The notes below the pieces were generated by a model. The model ran no database searches and was not told the origin of the DNA. It saw only the letters and a program-made list of their open reading frames with translations. Source: Gorsachius magnificus (taxonomy: Eukaryota > Chordata > Aves > Pelecaniformes > Ardeidae). From it: 64,000 nucleotides of DNA. Positions 48,367-59,400 of the stretch are shown in pieces. The position numbers and the translations under genes were made by a program. Position 1 is the first letter of the stretch. Every line of letters begins with the position of its first letter. The DNA lies in the NCBI GenBank assembly GCA_034008185.1, contig CM067084.1, forward strand, positions 64,060,599 to 64,124,598, read 5' to 3'.

Positions 48367-49915
48367 AATGTTTTGAAAAGGGCTTTTACTGTGTATTTGT
48401 GTACAGACTTGCTAAACTGGGCAATGTGTATTAGCAAATGAAAATCTGAGGCTCTGACAAGTATGTATTAAATTATGTAACATAATTTTTGACTTGAGAA
48501 AGTTTAATAATAAGCAGTTTCTTAAATTATCTTAGAAAAAACCCCAAACATATACCTCCTAAAGTTTTTAAGACCTCTAATGTTTTAAAATTAATATTTA
48601 AAGGCCACAGTCATGACAAGTCATGGCCCCTACTTTGTACATACAGAGATGAAGGTTTTTAAACACTTCCAAATTTAAAAATGAAGTTACACAAATCTTG
48701 CAATAACCACTAGTTTACAGTTTGGGGAGAATTCATATATGCCTCTTCAGAGCCCTTGAAACATTTATTAGTGCCTATAAAAGTAAGTATTATCCATAAC
48801 CGAGTTTTTAAAGATACTTAATACAGAGATAGCAAGTTGCAAAGAGCAGATTATGAAATCAGTTCTCCTTAGAGTGAATGTGCTTGTAAGGAGAAGGATA
48901 TTTCATGGGAATTACATTTCCTTGGGGTTTAACATTCAAAGAATTAAATATGCTCCACCGTTAACCCCTGAGAAACATAGCTCAGAAAAATGTGAGTGCA
49001 TCACTTTATGGAGTTTCTGCTTTATGCTTCCCTGCCTATACAGACATTACACAACAAGGTATGATTCTCCTTTTCTCTTGGAAGTTTGTTTCCTTCACAT
49101 CAGACTGGATTCTTATAGTCTCCTGCAACTGCTACTTTTGTAATCCCGTCATTGCAGTTACTAGGAGAGGCATGATATTGGAAGATGAAATATTAACTCA
49201 TGGCAGATTGGAACCTAAAACCTCTACATTTGAAGAAAAGCATGTTGAACTCCCAAGGGGTTTTTTTGCACTTTGCTTCGCTTCTCTTTCTTTTCCTGCT
49301 GACAGGTGTTAGCACCAAGCAGTTTGCATAAGCTTCCTGAGAGACAGTGCAGAGTTTTAACTAGCTCTAATTAAGAGCTTTGAACAGACCCTTTTTCTTA
49401 ACCATTTAGTTTTGGATTAATCATAGTGAATGTGTGTTTTCTTTTCATACAAAAACTATGAGGAACCATCAAGCCGACTGGAACTTTTCCAGGGATGTCG
49501 CTCTGGACTCTGCATAATGAAATCTTATTTTTGCATTGAGATTGTTAATCCTACTTACCAATGATCATCTTATTCTTCAATCAGTTAAAACTGCTAGAAA
49601 AAAACAATCCTAGCATCTTCTTGAATTTGGCTGAAGAATAAAAGGAATAGCTGATTAACTGCTCTTTAATCAGCTAGTTATATAAAAATTAGAATTGTTT
49701 CTCTAATTCTCCTTGTTTCTCTAGTAGAATTGGAGTTGCTGCTTCAATATCATGAAGATATTTAAAAGTGATCCATTGCAATACAGTATAGAAACTATAG
49801 GCCCTGAACATGAAAGCAAACTACAAAGTTCTGACCTCTCCATTTGAAAATCTAATGTCTAATTTTGTTTCCCCAGATTTTCCTATATTGTTATAAAAAG
49901 GTCAGTGTCCCACTT

Positions 49916-49933
49916 AAAAAAAAAAAAAAAAAA
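49916..49933. repeat. Poly-A homopolymer (18 nt)
   Basis: An uninterrupted run of 18 A. No retroposed body is recognised upstream, so it may be simple slippage. Confidence 0.95.
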
Positions 49934-50562
49934 GGTTGCTAATTCATTGAAAATTTGTTACTTAAAAATCAAGTTCTAACAATCAAAGGTTTGGAGTATA
50001 ATAAATGTAGAGGATCACCACTTTTGGGAAACTAAAATATATTCTTTATGAAACCAATATATACTTCTATTTAGTCTCTGTACTCACAGTATCTTTGATT
50101 TCTACTGTGTCTGCAGACTGCTGCTTTTTTATTTCAAGACATTCTATCAATCAAAAACTAATAGGCTGAAGAAGTGTATTAGATTAAGTGGAAGGACTTT
50201 TATATTCATGGCATACTTGGAAAATGGAATCAATCTTTAAATATCGTGCCACTTTCCATCTGGGCATTATTCCAGCAATTTAAATGGCTTAAATATATTG
50301 AGAGTACTCCAGATTAAATGGTAGCTCTGAATGTCTTTTTATCAATGGTATGGCCCATAAAGAACTGAATTTGTTGTGGTGGTTAACGATACCTGCATTT
50401 TGTTTACCAAAGTGTACTGAATATTAGGGCAGTATAACACACCTGTGTTTATGAGTATCTGTCCCTGGAAAAAACCCTGCGACTAGAAGGAGCACTTCTA
50501 CTGCAGATCAAGTGAGCTGTTGGAAGCAGCTTCTTTAAAGTATGCAAAGCTAGCTTTTTTCC

Positions 50563-50578
50563 TTTTTTTTTTTTTTTT
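50563..50578. repeat. Poly-T homopolymer (16 nt)
   Basis: An uninterrupted T run preceding 'gccatgatgaagc'. It could be an inverted poly-A tail, but no minus-strand retroposon is recognised next to it. Confidence 0.9.
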
Positions 50579-50825
50579 GCCATGATGAAGCATTATGACT
50601 GAATAACTTTTCACAAAAGATCAAATTAAAAGGAAAACCAACAAATCTTAGAAGTGGAGAGTTAGGGCAGAAGAAGGGAGGGGAGAAGCAGTAAGAAACA
50701 AATAAATCAGAATGACTAGAATAACAAAATCACATGTTGTTTTGTTTGCCTTTTTTTTTTTTAATTTTTTTAACTTATTGCTGTTGTCGCCTTCCTTGAA
50801 TGCTTGTTTCCATTGGAGTCTACAG

Positions 50826-50899
50826 AGTGGCCCCGACAGTTCTTCTGGCAGGCGATAATTCTGACTGGATAGATTTGTCCTCCTTTCAACCCAAAAGGG
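50826..50899 (+). CDS. Possible small internal coding exon
   Basis: A T-rich tract (50751-50770) and a second pyrimidine-rich stretch lead to the acceptor-like tctacag before 50826. A near-consensus donor, aaaggg|gtaagt, follows 50899. Between them 74 nt are open in one frame, with the first base completing a codon and 24 codons after it (VAPTVLLAGDNSDWIDLSSF...). The frame stays open to 51054, so the stop-free length is not decisive. I do not recognise the peptide. As read, this exon needs two bases from the previous exon, whereas the candidate exon at 42359-42507 ends on a complete codon. The two cannot therefore be joined directly in these frames. Confidence 0.25.
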
Positions 50900-52599
50900 G
50901 TAAGTGGGAGGTCTTGAAGCTCTTCATTGCTGCAATAATGCCATCCTGCTGGGACCTCCCTGCTGTTCCCTTGAGTAGGATTATCTGCTTGGCAAGGAGA
51001 TGTGTTCTCAGTTGTTCTTTAATTTTGTTATTCATCCTTTCTGTGTGCAAGTGACAAAAAAAAAGTTCATCAGGAGCTGGAGCTTTTCACTGAGCCATCT
51101 AAATGTTTAGTGGGCACAATGACTGTATTAGTCATATGTGGCAACACTGCAACTGAATTTTGTGGATCACCTCAACCAAGTGCCAACAAACCTGTACTGT
51201 GTAGCAAAGCAGAAGGCATACTTGATTTCACATATGTCACAGAAAATGGTTCTGGAAATATTGAGCTACCTAAGCACTTTTTGTACTGTTCTCCGTAACC
51301 CTCCACATTTGAGGACAACCTGAGTTCTTTGTTACACAGGCTGGGAAAAGGACTATTATAATAGGCGAACAAATTGAAAAAGTTTAATACCTACCATACC
51401 AAAAATCCTTTTCTTTAAATCTTTGGATTTAAATCTGTCATTTAATTTGTGATATCTTTGTCCCTGTGAGTACAAAATCAAGATACTTGGGTGAGTTGGG
51501 GTCATCATTCCCAACAGTAGAGAAAACCTATTTCTGACAATACAAGAAATCAAGGTCTAAGGCAAGAGAAATGTGAAGCTGGTTTCATTACTTACTTCTG
51601 GCCTAAGCAGATGGATAGTTGTCTTAAATGTAACAGCAAGAGTGACTAACAGCAAGAATACATAGTATTTAAACCTCTCTCAATTCAGATCACCAAGTTC
51701 CTCTGAATATAATTAGCATCACTTCATCTGACGTCCTCGTTGTACCTCATGTATACTTAAAGCCGTAAAAATACTACAGCTTTTGAGTGTAGCATCTATC
51801 AGTTGAGCTGTTACAAATGTCTTTATGTTTATCTTTGCTGGTTGAGAGGTAAAATTTTTTAACGTAAGTCCCTTCGGTTGACAAGAGCTACTTTCCCAAG
51901 CTGTGGTAGTTTGAGTGCTTTAACCAAATGCCTTAGTTCATGCCACTTCTGATGCAACTGAGATGAGAAACAACCAATGACAAAAATCAAACTTAGATGG
52001 AGGAGGGGAAACATCACAGTATGTCCCTACAGTAACTTAAAATTGAAAGTTGTGTTTCTGAATCTCGGTATTCTCGGCTGTGAGAAAATGTCTGTAAACC
52101 CAGAAATTTTTTTATCTCCCTCTAGTTTTGAATTATACAGGGGCACAATAATGTGCTGCAGCTATCAGTTTCTTAGCTGTTGATTTTGTCTGAAACCAAA
52201 AAACCTATGCTTTTTAGTAAACGGAGTGGAAACTCTCAGGTGATGAAAAGATTTATAGAAATGCTTGTAAGTAAAACAACAATGAAATTCCTTAGTTGTT
52301 GGCTGAACAATTTAGAAAGTAGTGAACAAAACAGGATACAGAAAAGAGGTCCGTATGGTTAATTTATACTGGAGAACTGGATTTCTTCTGCCACAGAGTT
52401 CCTATGTGATGTTAGAGGAGTCAGTTAAGACAAACTTTAGGGATTGGCACTGTGTATTTCTTGTTTTCTGAGCGAATCCTTGGGGTTTGATTTGCAGAAT
52501 ATTGAGCACTTGCATCATTACTAAATTGGCTTTGAACATATATGAAAGGCTGTGTATTTAGCATTGTGAAAATGAGCTTCTGTGAGTTTCTTACCAAGT
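50900..52599. other. Non-coding stretch
   Basis: No gene or repeat was recognised. Overlapping frames at 51110-51323 (two plus frames and one minus) look like chance. Confidence 0.4.
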
Positions 52600-52757
52600 G
52601 CCCAAATTAGTCAATACCTTTGATCTTAATCTCACTGTGCCTCTGTTCTGCATAAAGTAGGTATAATAATACCCTCTCATCTCACTGGGATGTTGTGAAT
52701 ATAAATGTAGTAATGTTTGTGAAGAACTTAGACACTGTAATGATGAACATCATAGAA
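52600..52757 (+). mobile_element. MIR-like SINE remnant (3' half)
   Basis: 'cttaatctcactgtgcctct', 'gtaggtataataatacc', 'ctcatctcactgggatgttg' and 'gtttgtgaagaacttagaca' follow the second half of MIR in the plus orientation. This includes the L2-derived 3' end that serves LINE-mediated retroposition. It is well preserved for an ancient family. Assignment is by remembered consensus, but the order and spacing fit closely. Confidence 0.8.
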
Positions 52758-54227
52758 AATGGTATTTTCAGCTCAGATTTTCAATAATACCTGGTAAGTA
52801 AATTATGGAGGCATGGAATGTTGAAAGGATGAAGTTTTGAATTTAGTAAATAAGTAATACCCATGAATTAAATTCACTTATCAAAAGAAACTCCTGTTCA
52901 AACTATAGCACATGATCGTGTCATTAAGAGGTTGCACCCTAATGCATATGTAGAAAGGGGCTGAACTAATGCTGTTAGCATTTATGATCACAGTACAGTT
53001 CTTTCAATGTATACTTCCTATGTAATCTATATATATAGCAACATTTCTTAGTTTGAAGGTTTTGTAGCTTAAAACTCAGATCTTGGCGTGAAGTTCTGCT
53101 TAGAAGTAGGGGTAATGTGGTTGATCAAGGGATCAGGCCCTAAGATACAAAGTGTGAAAGGTGTGAGGGGTACAGAAGGATGTACACCTTCCAGTTAATT
53201 GTGTAATGTTAAATCTTGGCTTGCTGAAATGAATGAGAATCTTGCCAGAAGTTTCATCATAGCAGGAATTGCATTCAATTTGCTTTATAAATATACATCT
53301 ATACTGAATAAGACAAACCTTTATGTAGGAAAACAAAATAACACCCATCTGTTGCCTTTGTAAAGTTACATTTTAATGTATGTCATATTTGTCTAGAATG
53401 AGAATTTGGGGGAAAAATAACTCCTTATTTGATTTTTGCTAGAAATGGCTAGTGTCTCGTTTTGAATGAGGACCTAATTAACTTATTTAACTGATATCCC
53501 CTCTTTAAGTCTTTATTTACTTCACTTTATGTGAAGCAAATTATGAAATCTCCAAATCTTAGGAAAAACACAGGAAGTTTTTGAATTTTCATTACCAAAA
53601 TCAAATCACAGATATCAGAAAAATATAATACCAATTTATTGTTATAATTCAGTTAAGCTACAATTGATTCTATACTAAAAACTAATCAGTATACTATAAT
53701 TGAAGAGATATTTTTGGACCAATGTACCAGCTGGTGTCACAGATGGTACAGATGGCATAAGGCTCTTTAATGGGATAAAGATAATGTGTTGGCACAAAGA
53801 GAGTTGAGTATATGAACATGTGATTTTTCTTCCCCATTATAAACTGCATAATCAGTGTAGTTTTAATTGATACACAATTGATACATTTGTATTCACAAAT
53901 CTGGGTAAATACTAAGATCAATAATTTGCAGTCAGTGACATTATATAACCTTACTTTGTTCTGAAAAATCTCATATGCCATAGTAGGCAACAACTCATTA
54001 AATCTTGTAGTTTAAAAGAAAGAATTGCAAGGCAAGTTTGATATTATTATACATAGATACATAATAGAAATTTATAGGAACAGCTGAATCACTCAGAAAG
54101 TTTTTATTCTCATGAGCTTTGATATTGGTGTAGATATGGCAAGACATATGATAATAATATTCATAATAAAAATCCTGATGGTAAGTGATCAGAAAATTAT
54201 TCTAATTATTTTCTCTGAAGATCCACA
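52758..54227. other. AT-rich non-coding stretch
   Basis: No gene or repeat was recognised. A minus-strand frame at 53694-53993 (99 codons) lies in AT-rich DNA and has no domain. Confidence 0.4.
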
Positions 54228-55907
54228 GTGTGGCTGGATATTTTTTTGCTTCAGTCTTTGTCAGCAAGTGCTCAAGCCACACTGCCCAAGTCACAGAAGG
54301 CAAAGGCAGGGACTGGGAGAATGTAGTAGAAGATCAGGTTCAAGAACACCTGAGGAACCTGAAGGTGCATAACTCCATGGTACCTGATGAGATGCATCCG
54401 TGGGTCCAGAGGGAACTGGCAGATGAAGTTGCTAAGCCACTATCTGTCGTATCTGAAAAGTCGTGGCAGTCCAGTGATGAAGTTCCCACTGACTGGAAAA
54501 GGGGAAACATAACACCTATTTTTAAAGAGAGAAAAAAGGAAGACCCAAGGAAATACGGGCCAGTCAGTCTCACCTCTGTACCTGTCGAGATCATGGAGCA
54601 GATCCTCCTGGAAAATATACTAAGGTGAATGGAAAATAAGGAGGTGATTGGTGACAGCCGATATGGATTTACTCAGAGCAAATTGTGCCTGACAGATTTG
54701 ATGGCCTTCTACAATGGGGTTATAGTGTTGGTGGGTAAGAGAAGAGCAAATGACATCATCTACCTGGACTTGTGTGAAGCATTTGACACTGTCCCACACA
54801 ACATCCTTGTCTCTAAATTGGAGAGACATGGATTTGACGAGTGGACCACTTGGATAAAGAATTGGCTGGATGGTCACACTCAAATTGTTGCGGTCAATGG
54901 CTTGATGTCCAAGTGGAGACCAGTGATGAGTGGCATGCCTCATGGGTCGGTATTTGGACCGGAACCATTTAACATCTTTGTCAGTGAGATGGACAGAGGG
55001 ATTACATGTACCCTCAGGAATTTTGCCAATGACACGAAGCTGTATGGAGGGAAGGGATGCCACCCAGAGGGACCTTGACAGGCTTGAGAGTTGGGCCCAT
55101 ACAAACCTCATGAAATTCAACAAGGCCAAGTGCAAGGTCCTGCACATGGGTCGGGGCAATCCCGATCACAAATACAGTTTGGGTGGAGAATGGATTGAGA
55201 GCAGCCTTGAGGAGAAGGACTTGTGGGTGTTGGTTGATGAGAAGCTCAACGTGAGCTGGGAATGTGCACTTGCAGCCCAGAAAGCCAACCGTATCCTGGG
55301 CTGCATCAAAAGAAGTGTGACAGCAGGTTGAGGGAGGTGATTCTCCCCGTCTACTCTGCTCTGGTGAGACCCCACCTGGAGTACTACATTCAGCTCTGGG
55401 GCCCCCATCATAAGAAGGACATGAACCTGTTGGAGTGAGTCCAGAGAAGGGCCACAAAGATGATCAGAGGGCTGGAGCACCTCTCCTGTGAAGACAGGCT
55501 GAGAGAGTTGGAGTTGTTCAGCCTGGAGAAGAGAATGCTCCAGGGAGACCTTATAGTAGCCTTCCAGTACCAGAAAAGGAACCACAAGAAAGCTGGAGAG
55601 GGACTTTTTACAAGGCATGTAGTGATAGGACAAGGGGTAATGGCTTTAAACTGAAAGAAGGTAGATTTAGATTAGATATAAGGAAGAAATTCTTTATAAT
55701 GAGGGTGGTGAGGCACTGGAGCAGGTTGCCCAGAGAAACTGTGAATGTCCCGTCCCTGGAGGTGTTCAAGGCCAGGTTGGATGGGGCTTTGAGCAACCTG
55801 GCCTAGTGGAAGGTATCCCTGGCCATGGCAGGGGGGTTGGAACTGGATGATCTTTAAGTTCTCTTCCAACCCAAACCATTCTATCGTTCTATGATTCTAT
55901 GATTCTT
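54228..55907 (+). mobile_element. CR1 LINE, 5'-truncated, 1.7 kb
   Basis: This is the longest transposon in the window. It starts in the segment just upstream of the reverse transcriptase ('ttgcttcagtctttgtcagc'), carries the reverse-transcriptase domain and C-terminal ORF2 region, and ends in a 3' UTR closing with 'ccattctatcgttctatgat' and further attct/atgatt units to about 55907. ORF1, the endonuclease domain and the 5' promoter are missing, as expected for incomplete target-primed reverse transcription. The coding part is broken by stops and frame changes. The start coordinate is approximate, and no target-site duplication was confirmed. Confidence 0.96.
54230..55806 (+). pseudogene. CR1 ORF2 reverse-transcriptase pseudogene
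   Basis: In life the protein copies CR1 RNA into DNA at the insertion site. Recognisable parts in order are '[11 protein letters not shown]', '[20 protein letters not shown]' and '[20 protein letters not shown]', followed by 'IIYLDLCEAFDTVPHNIL' (carrying the first catalytic Asp), 'KNWLDGHTQIVAVNG' and '[16 protein letters not shown]'. The active-site box then reads FANDTKL at 55022-55042, where CR1 normally has FADD, so one catalytic Asp is Asn. Breaks are a TGA at 54626-54628, a frame change near 55046-55060, a change back near 55325, a TGA at 55436-55438 and another frame change near 55600-55620. The last segment is open to a TAG at 55804-55806. Two of the TGAs fall where a CpG-containing codon could have decayed. 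The gene is dead. Confidence 0.92.
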
Positions 55908-56410
55908 CACAGTAGTAGAGGGGCCACAGTCGATAGTGTGGGTTTTACTGGAATTAATTTATTTTCTTACATATGATATCCTATAAAGTAGTGTTGAGTT
56001 CAAAAGATTTTTACTTGTACCCCATTCAGAACTTTGTGCGCATTGCACAAGACCTAACTATCTACAGCATATCCTACATACCAGGTATCTACAGTGGTGT
56101 TTTCAGTCTTTCTCATCACTTCTTTATCTAGAAGTTGACAGAATCCAACAAATGAGTTGTTAAGTCACAAAAAGCAAATGACTTAGGAGAAATAAGTATG
56201 TCCTACAGAAGGCAGTGGAGCATGTGTATTGTACAACAGGCGTCCAGATTTCTCATACGCTTAGGAAATGTAAATTATGTTTTTGAAAATTTTAGGATAT
56301 CAGTTCTTTATTGACAATACTGTTCCAGCCATGTAGCTAGTGAATCTGTGAAACAAAGCCTGGTTCTGCTGCTATATCTTTTTCCACAGTACAGTCCTTG
56401 GCAATGACAG
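55908..56410. other. Non-coding spacer
   Basis: Unique-looking sequence between the CR1 and the hairpin cluster, with no gene or repeat recognised. Confidence 0.4.
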
Positions 56411-56472
56411 GGTTTAATGGGAGTTACCCATTAAACCACCACTCTCTGGTGGGTTCCAGTGGGTGCACCCAC
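56411..56472. repeat. Cluster of three consecutive hairpins
   Basis: Stem 1 is ggtttaatggg (56411-56421) with cccattaaacc (56427-56437), a perfect 11-bp stem with a 5-nt loop. Stem 2 is ccacca (56436-56441) with tggtgg (56447-56452), with a ctctc loop; it shares two bases with stem 1. The third is gtgggtgcacccac (56459-56472), a perfect 14-bp palindrome. All are visible directly. Function is unknown; a structured RNA or a protein-binding cluster are possibilities, and chance cannot be excluded for the two shorter ones. Confidence 0.85.
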
Positions 56473-59400
56473 ACAGGACATGTTTCTGTAATAGCATCAG
56501 TGTTTCTGATTTTTTTTAGGAGCAAGGTCCTGCTGACCTTAAGGACTGAAGTGCTTTGACATAGACCAAAGCTGTACAGGCACTTGTTTCAGAAAGAAAC
56601 CTTTGTTGGAGTTTGAAGTTGTGCCTTTTTGTGAATTAAAATCTGATTCCTATGGGTTTTGTAGGATTAAAATAGGGTTATGTTTAATGTGTTAGGATAT
56701 ATGTCAATACTATCATTTTCAAAACCAGGGAAGGAGGAATCTGGGGTAAGAGTAAAGATAACATGCAATTATTTTGCCACTTGTCTTTCACTTTCACTGG
56801 GGTGCTGTAGATTCAAAGTTGGCAAAATTTCTCCTTTTCATTCATAGGAAATGAAAGGTTAATCTGAACCTTTTATTAGTCATCTTGTATGTTTTCTACT
56901 TTTTTTGGTCTATTTTCTTTCTCTGCTCGGAAACTAGAGGTTATAATCTCATTTTTGACAAGAGTTCAGAAGAGCCTTCCTTCGGTATCATAAAGCCCAT
57001 TGGTTCATTTTTGATCAGACCTTTGAAACACCAGCTGGTTTATATTCCTGTCTTGTATTTTTTAATATTAACAATAAGAATAATAATATTTTTTAGCTTA
57101 TTAAATGTCTTAGAATAGATTATCATGAACTTTCTGGTTTTGTAAAGCTGGTGTTACATAAATGATTTCAACTTGTATGAACCTCCTTCACAATTATGAG
57201 AGGTACTACAATTCAGAGAGAGGTTGATTTTTAAATAGCAATTAAATTCTTGGTTTCCAGGTTATTTTTTCAGATGAATGTATGTCTTGCTTCTTCTCCA
57301 CACAGTATCTATACTGACTGTTAAAAGTGTCCTACAGTTGTACTTTCTCTGGTTGTCAGATTTTGATTGCATAATATACAGTTTACTTTACACCAGGATA
57401 GGAGACTCTGAAGATTTGGGAACTGCAGATAAAATTGATGCAAGGCTCTGTTCTCTGAGCCACTGGTCCACACAACAGACTTGCATGCAGTTACTGAAGG
57501 AGTCATCTTCAGCATGAGAGCTCAAACTTGAGTTGTGAACTTTTTGTTTACAGTAACCAGCAGGGTACCGTAGTCCTGTTTCTAAGTGCAAGATATATAT
57601 GGGATTTTTTGAGCAATTTACAGGCTAAATTCCGAACTTAGTTTTTGCGTCCTACTTACTCATAGTTTTTAAGCTTGATCTTCAACTTGAACTGAACTAG
57701 AAATAAAATTGAAAACTTCCTGAATTTTAATGTAACAGGGACATATATCAGTGTGTTTCAGCAGCTCATAAAATAATTTGAATTTAACTATAGTATGTAC
57801 CATCTGTTGTCAGAGTAGGTCTGATTGTTAGCTGCCTTGCACTGCATTATGCTCTTGGAGAGATGCACAGGAAATGATTTATTATTTTTGCTCAATCTTA
57901 GTTATAGAAAGTTATATATCCTTAACCTTTCCTGGAGGAATGCACATACCTTTGTTCTTGCCTCTCATTGCTGCACAGCAGAGCCTGAGCTCAGTTTTTT
58001 GTTGCCTTTCACTTTTTGTAGTAAGATGCACTTCTACAAATTAAGTAAAAAAAAAAGCCAAATGAGAAATAACACTTAAAACCCTATTTATGCCAGAAAT
58101 AAATTATTTCACTAAGGATAAGGCTTTGGGGAAATGAACCATCTGCATTTTGTACACATTGAATCCATCGGGTTTTCTAAACAACTAGCAATGCTCTATG
58201 GGATCTTCTGGGTGATTTTTTATAATTTTTTAGTTATCTTAATTTCATCCTCACAGTTCTCAAGTTCCAGGTGAGAAGTTGGCTATCTTTATTTTTCATT
58301 GATTTAATAAATGCTGTCATTTTAGGTAATTTCTAGCCTTTTTTTCAAGTAAAAAAATTGTGATCAAAATGCTGTATGAATTCTTAAGTTCCTTTATTTA
58401 TAATTATTCTATATGAAGTAGAGGAGGAAAATGTCCAATTACATGGGTAAGATAATGAGAAATTTCCTCAGGTAATATTTTAGGATCATTATCATGTACT
58501 ATTTTAGTAAATGAAGTGTCAAAAACATGTAATAAAGCAGTCGTATTTGAATTAATTACCTAAGTTAAAGGTATCAGATAATTATATTTTGGAAAGGTTC
58601 GATGACTCCTCTTCAATTTTTTTCTATCATATAATACAAATATTGTTTCAAATGTGCTACACCTGCTGCTGTGAGGGCTGATTTACAATGCAGTAGTTGG
58701 TTTTAAACTGTGAAAATAGGTAATAAGTAAGTAATTACAATTGCTATGTTTTTTTAGTCTACATGTTCTGATGTATGTAATGTAAAATATTCACTGAATG
58801 TAAGCTACCCTGAGACATGTAATCTAAGGACAGAAATTCTTCTTTCACTCCATCAGTTTAGGAGCAACATTTTTTTAGAGAAATGTGGGTCAAACCACAG
58901 AGATATATGTATATACATTAGGTAGTTATCTGCTTGATCGTCACCATACAGACATAACAGGAATCCAGCTGTTTTTCTGGACAGTGATGTACTATGCAGA
59001 GATACCACAGCTGAGCTAACTCTGCAGTGGGAAATGATATGCAAGTGCTAGTGCAGGACCTTCGCTGAGCTAATTAGCTGACTAAGCAATGCTAACTATA
59101 GCAGGCAGTATGCCACATAAGCAGAGCTGCACTACTTCTGAGCCACAGCCACTGCCTATACACAATGCTATTTTGGGGAACTGTGAACTCCTCGGCACTT
59201 ATTCAGAGATAGCTGCATGCATCTAGCTCCCCCCTGGAGCGGGGAGGGAAGGCGGCTGCTTTGAACAACAGAAAAACTTAAAAGAGAGATAAATGGGGTT
59301 GAGTTTCTTTCACCTATGGGCTGGGTCTCCTGGGGGGAAGCACAGAGTCTCAGGCTCATCACTGCTGACATCTGCCTCAGTGGCAGATCTGCCAGGCTGC

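Larger units (their letters stand above)
42508..50825. other. AT-rich non-coding stretch, possibly intronic
   Basis: No named gene was found. A minus-strand frame of 80 codons at 44140-44382 sits beside sequence (44070-44130) that resembles an old amniote interspersed repeat. The interval also holds an AT microsatellite (45212-45263), a purine-rich tract (46995-47069), a 14-bp tandem duplication (48339-48366), an 18-nt A run (49916-49933) and T runs (50563-50578 and from 50751). Confidence 0.4.
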
